From the NCBI GenBank assembly GCA_018400055.1, contig JAGYNK010000063.1, forward strand, positions 1 through 6,136: DNA of 6,136 nt, written 5' to 3'. Within the stretch, counting starts at the first letter, position 1. Every line of letters begins with the position of its first letter. The translations under genes were made by a program, and so were the position numbers. The notes beneath the pieces were generated by a model that saw nothing but the letters and a program-made list of their open reading frames with translations, searched no databases and was not told the DNA's origin. Below, one piece after another: positions 1 to 4,968 of this stretch. This DNA comes from Candidatus Moraniibacteriota bacterium (lineage in GTDB: Bacteria; Patescibacteriota; Minisyncoccia; Moranbacterales; UBA9337).

Positions 1-2268
1 TATTTTTAAAAACTCTTCCTCCCCAATTATTTTTACCCCCAATTCTTTAGCTTTTTCATATTTTGAACCCGGATTTTTTCCCGCTACCACATAATCGGTT
101 TTTCTACTCACTGAAGAGGAAATGTCCCCGCCTTCTTTTCTTATCATATCTTTTGCCTGCTCTCTTGTCCAGTTTTGCAATACTCCCGTCACCACAAACT
201 TTAATCCCTCTAACTTGTTGGCTGCTTGCCGGCCTGCCGGCGAGGCAGACTGCTTGCCGGCCTGCATTATTTTCACTCCAAGATCATTCATTCTTTTTAA
301 TAACTCAACGTTGTTTTTATCGTTAAACCATTTATGCAAACTTTCCGCCGCCTTATCTCCGATACCTTTAATCTCTAGCCAATCTTCTGTTTTTATTCTC
401 GGAAAATATTTAATAATATCGTCTAGATTTTTAATTGCGGTATTTTGATGCTTGGATTTAATTGAAAATTGATTATTGATTATTGAAAATTCTTTATTGA
501 TTTCTCGAGAAATCAATAAAGCGGTTTCCTCTCCCACATAGCGAATTCCCAAAGACATAATAAATTTTTCCAAACTTATTTTTTTGCTTTCTTCAATAGA
601 CTTCACCAGATTCTCAGCTGATTTATCCGCAAACCTTTCCAACGGTTCCAGATCTCCTTTTTTTAATTCAAAAATATCCGCCGTATTTGAAATTAATCCT
701 TCATTAACCAATTGTTCTATTATTTTTTTTCCCATACCCTCAATGTCAAATCCTTTCTTGCTTGCAAAATGGATTATTTTCTGAATTTCCACAGCGAAAC
801 ATTTAGGATTAGTGCAATAATGCGCCGCGCTTACTGCTTGCCTGCCTGCCGACGAGGCGGGCTTTTTACTGCTTACTACTTTTCTTTTCACTTTTCCTCC
901 GCAAATGGGACACCTCTTCGGCATACGCCAAATTTTTTCTTTACCGGTTCTTAACTTCTTTAAAACTTCCGTTACTTCCGGAATAACGTCTCCCGCTTTC
1001 TGAATAACTACCGTGTCACCGATACGGACATCCAGTCTTTTAATTTCATCTTCGTTATGAAGCGTCGCCCGACTTACGGTTGAACCGGCTATTCTTACGG
1101 GACACAGATACGCTACCGGCGTAAGCGCTCCGGTGCGACCTACTTGCACCTTAATATCCTCCATTATTGTCGTCGCCTTTTCCGCCGGAAATTTATAGGC
1201 CACTCCCCAACGGGGAGATTTTCCGGTATATCCCAAAGCGTCTTGAATCTTTTTAGAATTAATCTTAATTACTATTCCATCAATAGCATAATTCTTTTGT
1301 TCTTTTTTCTTTGCCCACTCCTCATAAAACTTTTCTATTTCTTTAATATTTTTACAAAACTTATAATGCTGATTAACCTTAAAACCTAGCTCTTCTAACA
1401 GCTTCAGTTCCTCAATTTGCGTTTGCGGCGCAATGTCATTCCGAGCCCCAGCGAGGAATCCCGTAGAATTAGCGCTGGCTACATTAGAATGAGATCCTTC
1501 GCTTCGCTCAGGATGATGCGCCATTCTATTTGCGCTTTTGATTTTTGATTTTTGACTTTTGACTTTAATGAAATCTACATCATAAATAAAACTGTCCAAT
1601 CTTCTTTTGGCCGCAATTTTGGAATCCAATTGCCTGATTGATCCGGCCGCCGCGTTTCGGGTATTGGCAAAAATAAGCTTGCCCTCTTTTTTTCTTGTCC
1701 CGTTAAGCCTTTCCAACTCTCTTTTGCTTAGCCATATTTCCCCCACCGCGATTAAATCAACCGGATAATTCAATTCCAAAGGAATGCTTTGAATGGTTTT
1801 AATGTTGGCTGTCACATCTTCTCCGATTATCCCGTCTCCGCGTGTCGCTCCCTGAACCAGTTTTCCTTCTTTGTAAGTTAAAATTATTTTCAACCCGTCA
1901 ATCTTTAGTTCGCAAGCATAATTTATTTTTTTATTCTTAATTCTTAATTCTTTATTCTTAATTCTTTCTACTTTCTCTTCCCATTTCTTCAACTCTTCAA
2001 AGTCAAACACGTCGTCAAACGACCATTGCTTGAGCTGATGCTTTACTTTTTTAAACTTATCCAGCGGCTCTCCGCCGATTCTCTGAGTTGGGCTGGTCGC
2101 AGACTTAAATTCAGGAAATTCTTCTTCCAATTTTCGCAACTCTTCCATTAAAGAATCATAGACTTCATCACCAATATCCGGCTTATCCAAAACATGATAA
2201 AGATAGCGATGACGGTCAATTTCTTCGCTTAACTTTATAATTCTCTTTTTAGCTTGTTGCTTATTCAT
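1..2268 (-). CDS. ligA: NAD-dependent DNA ligase LigA (3' end cut by window edge)
   Basis: LigA seals nicks in duplex DNA during replication and repair, using NAD+ to adenylate a lysine. I read 756 codons from the ATG at 2268 to the window edge without a stop. Visible parts: domain Ia (residues 1-80, with YDSLMEELRKLE and SPTQRIGG); adenylation motif ELKIDG with catalytic Lys122; ATRGDG at 141-146; AIDGIVIK at 328-335; RWGVAYKFPAEKA near 353-365; OB fold from VGRTGALTPVA (377-386); zinc finger Cys453, Cys456, Cys485, Cys490; HhH region about 500-650; BRCT domain from about 686 (LKFVVTGVL) to the edge. The family is usually 650-700 residues; the excess is explained by five in-frame repeat insertions at about 101-114, 235-278, 466-480, 590-604 and 669-683, all between conserved blocks. 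No Shine-Dalgarno sequence precedes the ATG. It lies 5 bases after a broken transposase fragment. The enzyme is probably active because all key residues remain. Confidence 0.97.
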   Translation of the reverse strand, partial: MNKQQAKKRIIKLSEEIDRHRYLYHVLDKPDIGDEVYDSLMEELRKLEEEFPEFKSATSPTQRIGGEPLDKFKKVKHQLKQWSFDDVFDFEELKKWEEKVERIKNKELRIKNKKINYACELKIDGLKIILTYKEGKLVQGATRGDGIIGEDVTANIKTIQSIPLELNYPVDLIAVGEIWLSKRELERLNGTRKKEGKLIFANTRNAAAGSIRQLDSKIAAKRRLDSFIYDVDFIKVKSQKSKIKSANRMAHHPERSEGSHSNVASANSTGFLAGARNDIAPQTQIEELKLLEELGFKVNQHYKFCKNIKEIEKFYEEWAKKKEQKNYAIDGIVIKINSKKIQDALGYTGKSPRWGVAYKFPAEKATTIMEDIKVQVGRTGALTPVAYLCPVRIAGSTVSRATLHNEDEIKRLDVRIGDTVVIQKAGDVIPEVTEVLKKLRTGKEKIWRMPKRCPICGGKVKRKVVSSKKPASSAGRQAVSAAHYCTNPKCFAVEIQKIIHFASKKGFDIEGMGKKIIEQLVNEGLISNTADIFELKKGDLEPLERFADKSAENLVKSIEESKKISLEKFIMSLGIRYVGEETALLISREINKEFSIINNQFSIKSKHQNTAIKNLDDIIKYFPRIKTEDWLEIKGIGDKAAESLHKWFNDKNNVELLKRMNDLGVKIMQAGKQSASPAGRQAANKLEGLKFVVTGVLQNWTREQAKDMIRKEGGDISSSVSRKTDYVVAGKNPGSKYEKAKELGVKIIGEEEFLKI
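221..265 (-). repeat. GC-rich hairpin repeat inside ligA (encodes QAGKQSASPAGRQA)
   Basis: This GC-rich block stands out in an AT-rich gene. It contains TGCTTGCCGGCCTGC twice (223-237 and 251-265) around a small hairpin, CTGCC (234-238) with GGCAG (244-248) and loop GGCGA. On the ligA strand it adds about 15 residues, 669-683, between the HhH region and the BRCT domain, where a flexible linker is expected. It shares hairpin and peptide (ASxAGRQA) with the element at 831-874. Confidence 0.85.
458..521 (-). repeat. Heptamer array joined to a 30-bp perfect palindrome inside ligA
   Basis: Plus-strand units of 7 bases (TTAATTG, AAAATTG, ATTATTG twice, AAAATTC, TTTATTG) run from 458 to 499. They lead into a perfect 30-base palindrome at 492-521 with arm CTTTATTGATTTCTC centred at 506/507. 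In ligA this encodes roughly residues 583-604, and residues 590-604 (about INKEFSIINNQFSIK) look inserted in the HhH region. The palindrome part may overlap native sequence, because LigA proteins usually have a helix following GEETA. Confidence 0.8.
831..874 (-). repeat. GC-rich hairpin repeat inside the LigA zinc-finger coding region
   Basis: A GC-rich core with hairpin GCCTGCC (844-850) and GGCGGGC (856-862, one wobble mismatch) and loop GACGA is flanked by 9-base direct repeats TTACTGCTT (831-839 and 866-874). The right copy continues as a heptamer pair, TTACTGC TTACTAC, to 879. On the ligA strand it encodes about residues 466-480 (SSKKPASSAGRQAVS), between zinc ligands Cys456 and Cys485. 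The direct repeats resemble a target duplication, but they could equally be part of the repeat itself. Confidence 0.85.
1435..1518 (-). repeat. HPERSEG-type inverted-repeat element inside ligA
   Basis: This 84-base element equals exactly 28 codons. Its ends are inverted repeats with three mismatches: GTCATTCCGAGC (1435-1446) and GCTCAGGATGAT (1506-1517). On the ligA strand it gives residues 251-278, starting HHPERSEGS and ending FLAGARND, a peptide signature of a dispersed bacterial repeat I recognise from many genomes. It sits between the adenylation motif and AIDGIVIK, in the nucleotidyltransferase domain, and has no place in canonical LigA. Confidence 0.85.
1535..1566 (-). repeat. Heptamer array in ligA, beside the HPERSEG element
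   Basis: Four and a half 7-base units on the plus strand: CTTTTGA, TTTTTGA, TTTTTGA, CTTTTGA, CTTT. The ligA translation is residues 235-245, KVKSQKSKIKS. It lies 16 bases from the HPERSEG-type element, so the two together make one extended insertion of about 44 residues. Confidence 0.8.
1927..1968 (-). repeat. Heptamer array in ligA just before the catalytic motif
   Basis: Six 7-base units with consensus TTCTTAA (plus strand) make 42 bases, exactly 14 codons, encoding residues 101-114 (ERIKNKELRIKNKK). The catalytic Lys122 follows eight residues later. A charged Lys/Arg loop is added between domain Ia and the adenylation domain without changing frame. Confidence 0.8.
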
Positions 2269-2273
2269 AAAAA

Positions 2274-2287
2274 TTAGAAGTTAGAAG
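2274..2287. repeat. Two-unit heptamer repeat TTAGAAG
   Basis: TTAGAAG occurs twice in tandem and runs directly into the hairpin at 2283-2317. It occupies the space just upstream of the ligA start, where a ribosome binding site would be expected. Confidence 0.5.
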
Positions 2288-2317
2288 CGAAGCTTCCAAA
2301 CAGGAAGCTTCGCTTCT
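2283..2317. repeat. Hairpin repeat, copy 1 (ligA-proximal)
   Basis: Perfect 15-base arms, AGAAGCGAAGCTTCC (2283-2297) and its complement (2303-2317), with loop AAACA. It is followed on the plus strand by GAT and a run of eight T, so it could stop plus-strand transcription, although no plus-strand gene is present. Copy 2 is at 2512-2546 with the same arm sequence and the same flanking GAT. The ligA start lies 15 bases away on the minus strand. Confidence 0.85.
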
Positions 2318-2492
2318 GATATTTTTTTTCATACAAACTACCGATTGGGTCAATCTGGTTAAACTCTTTCGTCGCTTTAAGAAATCTAAAATAATCGGCA
2401 TTTTGCAAAAATACTTCTCGTTTGTCCACTCCGCGATTGTAAATGTGGTAATATTCACCGTTGGCAAATTTGTTTTTTCGCAACATAGCCTT

Positions 2493-2502
2493 ATTATATC
2501 AC
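2493..2502 (-). promoter_or_regulatory. Candidate extended -10 promoter upstream of the transposase remnant and ligA
   Basis: The minus strand reads TGATATAAT, a perfect TATAAT (2498-2493) with an extended TGn. No good -35 box is seen at 17 bases; the corresponding hexamer is CTTCGC. The predicted start falls close to A2486, the first base of the remnant's ATG, which would give a nearly leaderless transcript that then reads into ligA. It lies directly after the terminator, so it may be the main source of ligA mRNA. This is inference from the motif only. Confidence 0.5.
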
Positions 2503-2546
2503 AAAAGAAAAAGAAGCGAAGCTTCCAAGTTGGAAGCTTCGCTTCT
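2503..2546 (-). terminator. Intrinsic terminator after the pilin genes (hairpin copy 2)
   Basis: A 17-base perfect stem, arm AGAAGCGAAGCTTCCAA (2512-2528) with its complement (2530-2546) and one central base, is followed on the minus strand by TTTTTCTTTT (2512-2503). It is 39 bases downstream of the PilX-like stop codon. The same hairpin is one of a pair of repeats (the other is at 2283-2317), so terminator function may be borrowed from a mobile-element end. A one-base loop is too tight, so the real loop would open a few pairs. Confidence 0.65.
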
Positions 2547-2585
2547 GATTCAAAAAAAGAAAATCCGCCTTTATTTGAACATCTT

Positions 2586-3044
2586 TTAATCAATATTCAC
2601 TTCTACCGCCCGGACTACTCCCTCATATTCTCCTGCGGATTTAATTTCAACAATATTATCCGAATCTCCACAAACATCAATAGCTCCATTAGCATCTTCA
2701 AAAGTCAACTCATATCCTCCAATCGGAGCGCTACCACCTATAACCGCTTCTCCCGAACTATCATCACAATTCATGCCTCCATCATCTAAAGCATCCACAC
2801 TTACTTGACCATCCTTTATGATCGCGTTAAGCACTATTTCCATTCCGGTATCTGCCGCTTGATAAGCGACAACCGATTTCCCCGTATCAGAGGACATACC
2901 TCTCTCTTTAACGGAAACGGTTGATACTCCTATAGCTATTACCATTAAAATAAACAATATTATCAGAGAAAAAGCCAAAATAGATCCTCGCTGATTGGCC
3001 GGACGAAAAAAAGTTTTTTTATTTTTTTTAGCCTCTTTTTTCAT
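2586..3044 (-). CDS. PilX/GspK-like minor pilin
   Basis: A small inner-membrane prepilin of 152 residues from ATG 3044; TTG at 3050 is an alternative in-frame start giving two more residues. A basic leader ends at QRG (Gly20), the expected PilD cleavage point. Then comes the hydrophobic helix SILAFSLIILFILMVIAIGV (21-40) and a soluble domain with Cys93 and Cys125, which may pair. Position +5 of the mature protein is Phe, not the usual Glu. Lack of Glu5 is known for PilX/GspK-type pilins that cap the tip of the filament. It is much shorter than GspK (about 300 residues), so PilX is the better comparison. It is last in the minor-pilin run and is followed by a terminator. No ribosome binding site is visible. 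Confidence 0.8.
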   Translation of the reverse strand: MKKEAKKNKKTFFRPANQRGSILAFSLIILFILMVIAIGVSTVSVKERGMSSDTGKSVVAYQAADTGMEIVLNAIIKDGQVSVDALDDGGMNCDDSSGEAVIGGSAPIGGYELTFEDANGAIDVCGDSDNIVEIKSAGEYEGVVRAVEVNID

Positions 3045-3069
3045 AATCAACCGAAAATAGTTATTATTT

Positions 3070-3146
3070 ATTAGTTATTAGCTGTGAGCTATTGGTTATT
3101 GGTTATTGGTTATTGTTTATTGTTTATTGATTATTGTTTATTGGTT
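3070..3146. repeat. Eleven-unit heptamer array between the PilW-like and PilX-like genes
   Basis: Unbroken 7-base phase over 77 bases on the plus strand, mostly ATTGGTT, ATTGTTT and ATTGATT, with ATTAGTT, ATTAGCT and GTGAGCT at the left. The latter form a small inverted repeat, TAGCT-GTG-AGCTA. The array ends one base before the stop codon of the PilW-like gene and fills most of the gap. A TATAAT on the minus strand (3152-3147) overlaps that stop codon and could serve the PilX-like gene, but no supporting -35 box is seen. Confidence 0.85.
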
Positions 3147-3147
3147 A

Positions 3148-3774
3148 TTATATCCCCGCTTCCGAATAATCTCTCAAAGAAACCGTGGACTGGATATGAG
3201 TGTCTTTATCCCCCGAGTTAATCGTCATGGAAATTGTCACTTTCCCCACTTCCTCGCTTCCGGCGTCATCAGAACTTGCTACCACATCAAATTCTCCGCT
3301 CACCGTACCGGTTGTTAGCGACTTACTTTCATCTGCTCCCAAGTAATCACCCCCTCCACATCTTGATATATCTTCTCCTGGACTATCTGCATTAGTTCCA
3401 GTACCAGGAACTCTCTCCTCTAATCTATCGTTATTAAAAGAATACATCCTACACACCCCCCTAGAATGGTCATATACCCTTATCCATTCATTATTCTCAC
3501 TTGTGGGACACGCCTCAGTTGAAAATTCACCTGATTGACATTTAGCTATACTACTCGTTCTCAAAGTTTTCGTTATCAAATTCATCGCATATTGGGCGTT
3601 CTCCAAATCTTTTTGCGCGGCTTTGGCATAACGATAGCTTTGAATCATTTTAATAAAAACCCCCGACGCCGCAGACGCCATCAACGCGAAAATAAAAATC
3701 GCCATCAACACTTCTATCAAAGTAAATCCTTTTTTATTTTTCGTTTTTTTTGATTTCTTTATTTCCCTGAACAT
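3148..3774 (-). CDS. PilW/GspJ-like minor pilin
   Basis: A 208-residue prepilin with basic leader MFREIKKSKKTKNKKG, cleavage after Gly16, and mature N-terminus FTLIEVLMAIFIFALMASAA with Glu at +5 (residue 21). A helical stretch continues to about residue 70 (YRYAKAAQKDLENAQYAMNL), typical of the pilin spine. The C-terminal globular part holds Cys79, Cys89, Cys108 and Cys139, enough for two disulfides, and ends in a beta-rich TVSLRDY segment. Length and position (third of four) fit PilW/GspJ, a tip-complex subunit that pairs with the PilV/GspI and PilX/GspK types. The start is ATG 3774, with no Shine-Dalgarno sequence, 62 bases after the PilV-like stop. The subtype call rests on gene order as much as on sequence. 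Confidence 0.82.
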   Translation of the reverse strand: MFREIKKSKKTKNKKGFTLIEVLMAIFIFALMASAASGVFIKMIQSYRYAKAAQKDLENAQYAMNLITKTLRTSSIAKCQSGEFSTEACPTSENNEWIRVYDHSRGVCRMYSFNNDRLEERVPGTGTNADSPGEDISRCGGGDYLGADESKSLTTGTVSGEFDVVASSDDAGSEEVGKVTISMTINSGDKDTHIQSTVSLRDYSEAGI

Positions 3775-3776
3775 TA

Positions 3777-3831
3777 TTTATTTGTTAAAAAATTTATTCG
3801 TTAAAAAGTTGGTTATTGGTTATTGGTTATT
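3777..3831. repeat. Intergenic tandem repeats: 16-base pair of units plus GGTTATT heptamers
   Basis: Two 16-base units, 3777-3792 and 3793-3808, differ at two positions (TTTATT[T/C]GTTAAAAA core). Three exact GGTTATT units follow at 3811-3831, ending 5 bases from the PilV-like stop codon. The heptamer is the same unit as in the array at 3070-3146. Confidence 0.75.
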
Positions 3832-3836
3832 TCTAG

Positions 3837-4424
3837 CTATTCTCCCCACTTAGTTAAAAATGCTTTAGCGCAAACACACTTATTGGCAGTATTACAACCA
3901 GCCGAACCTTGTAAGGCATCGTTCTTCCAGCTAACCACACTTACTATCTCTAATTCCTCACTAACTGGATAATACACAACCGCGACTCTCCTTCCAAATT
4001 TAGTTTTATTTGATACATCGTATTTATAATATCCGCCAACATAAGACAAAGTAAAATCATCGTTACCAAAACTATCATCACATTTATAGCTGCTTTCTCC
4101 AGTATAATCTATAATACATCTATATCTATCATTATCCGAACCAATGCCAATGGGCAACTCTGTACCTGAACCGCCCTCACCAAAAGACTCGTATCCATTT
4201 GCCCAATTATTATCCCTAATATTTCTCACTAATTCTATTCCTTCCTGCGCCAGCTGAGCGGCAATTACTTGGTCGCGGCTGTCCAACGAATGCTTAAGTC
4301 CGTTGCTTACCAAACTCATTGTAGCTGTCAAACCGATAGCTACGACAAAAACCGAAATAACCGCTTCCAACATGGAAAAGCCTCTCTTCTTCTTTTTTAA
4401 TTTTTTTTCTCTAATCTTCAACAT
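3837..4424 (-). CDS. PilV/GspI-like minor pilin
   Basis: A 195-residue prepilin. The leader ends KKKKRG (Gly15), the mature protein begins FSMLEAVISVFVVAIGLTAT with Glu at +5 (residue 20), and the helix runs on through AQLAQEGIELVRNIRDNNW (56-74), a hallmark I associate with PilV-like proteins of candidate-phyla bacteria. The globular part ends with a strand pattern FGRRVAVVYYPVSEELEIVSVVSW (143-166). It has five cysteines (103, 115, 177, 183, 185), the last three clustered near the C-terminus. Its place after the FimT-like gene and before the PilW-like gene matches fimT-pilV-pilW-pilX and gspH-I-J-K order. The start is ATG 4424; no ribosome binding site is recognisable. Confidence 0.85.
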   Translation of the reverse strand: MLKIREKKLKKKKRGFSMLEAVISVFVVAIGLTATMSLVSNGLKHSLDSRDQVIAAQLAQEGIELVRNIRDNNWANGYESFGEGGSGTELPIGIGSDNDRYRCIIDYTGESSYKCDDSFGNDDFTLSYVGGYYKYDVSNKTKFGRRVAVVYYPVSEELEIVSVVSWKNDALQGSAGCNTANKCVCAKAFLTKWGE

Positions 4425-4488
4425 ACTTACAACTTTACATCTTATCGTATTGTTTTAAATTTTAACGCCTGTTGCTACCCATTTTTCA

Positions 4489-4950
4489 TTACGGACAACT
4501 CCCTCCGATATCCGTTTCTATCACTTTCCCCGATGAATACACACAAACATGTATTTCTTTTCCACCCTTGTTTAACTCAATATCTTCTGGGGTGCCTAAT
4601 ATCACACTGCAAGTTCCGTGAGGAGCGGTAAAATTAAATCCACCCGACCCGGAAAAAACCACTCCGTCTTTTAATTCATAATTATTGTTAATATTGTTAC
4701 CGTTGCTAATACCATATTCGTCGTTTACCACACCATAACTAAAGGTATAAGTACTGCCACCGGCGGCATCTTTTCCCGTAAGCGCGTAATTCTGAGCCTC
4801 TCTTATCGTAGCCGCTACTTCCCGCGCTGCCGCTTCCAACTCCTTGTCCGCTCTTTTTTCTCCGTAAGAAACCAGCAAGACAGCGGACATAATCCCGATC
4901 ATCGCCATTATTATTACAAGCTCAATGAAAGTAAACGCTTTTTTTTGCAT
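4489..4950 (-). CDS. FimT/GspH-like pseudopilin
   Basis: A 153-residue prepilin with a very short leader, MQKKA, and mature N-terminus FTFIELVIIMAMIGIMSAVLL, with Glu at +5 (residue 10). The helix continues through KELEAAAREVAATIREAQNYAL, the FimT/GspH pattern. The C-terminal beta domain contains Cys114, Cys136 and Cys152. The residue before the cleavage point is Ala5 where nearly all prepilins have Gly; Ala is reported to be tolerated in other species, so processing is likely but perhaps slower. It starts 18 bases after the pilD stop, the tightest spacing in the window, so the two are probably co-transcribed. FimT/GspH acts as a minor subunit at the base of the tip complex or, in some bacteria, in DNA binding for uptake. 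Confidence 0.85.
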   Translation of the reverse strand: MQKKAFTFIELVIIMAMIGIMSAVLLVSYGEKRADKELEAAAREVAATIREAQNYALTGKDAAGGSTYTFSYGVVNDEYGISNGNNINNNYELKDGVVFSGSGGFNFTAPHGTCSVILGTPEDIELNKGGKEIHVCVYSSGKVIETDIGGSCP

Positions 4951-4968
4951 ATTAAGAAAAGCCCATTA

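Larger units (their letters stand above)
2274..2486 (-). pseudogene. Truncated IS200-like/RAYT (Y1) transposase, N-terminal fragment
   Basis: The 70-codon frame starts at ATG 2486. Its first 55 or so residues match the N-terminus of Y1 single-strand transposases: GEYYHIYNRGVDKREVF, then DYFRFLKATKEF and DPIGSLYEK. Family members are usually 150-250 residues with an HxH metal motif and a catalytic Tyr; both are missing here. The reading frame ends in translated repeat (KRSFLFGSFASNF), showing that the gene is broken at the hairpin at 2283-2317. It lies on the ligA strand, and its TAA is 5 bases before the ligA ATG. The fragment cannot transpose itself. It could be the remnant of an internally deleted element, since hairpins lie on both sides. 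Family assignment is by motif memory only. Confidence 0.7.

Noticed and set aside
63..1389. Plus-strand open frames at 63-326, 122-448, 584-784, 712-954 and 1144-1389
   Set aside because: They are antisense to ligA, have low-complexity Phe/Leu/Ser-rich translations and no recognisable domain.
1..2268. ligA as a pseudogene or frameshifted gene because of the repeat blocks
   Set aside because: Codon-by-codon reading from 2268 gives 756 sense codons ending exactly at base 1, with catalytic Lys122, zinc cysteines and BRCT start all in one frame.
2261..2593. Minus-strand 110-codon frame overlapping the transposase remnant
   Set aside because: It is a shifted frame of the same region; the 2274-2486 frame carries the YHIYNRG transposase motif.
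2403..2789. Plus-strand frame of 128 codons
   Set aside because: It crosses the hairpin repeat and lies antisense to the transposase remnant and the PilX-like gene; its protein shows no family features.
3070..3146. CRISPR-like or iteron-type array
   Set aside because: Units are 7 bases with no spacers, and similar arrays with other units occur throughout the window, even inside ligA; neither a CRISPR nor a replication origin fits.
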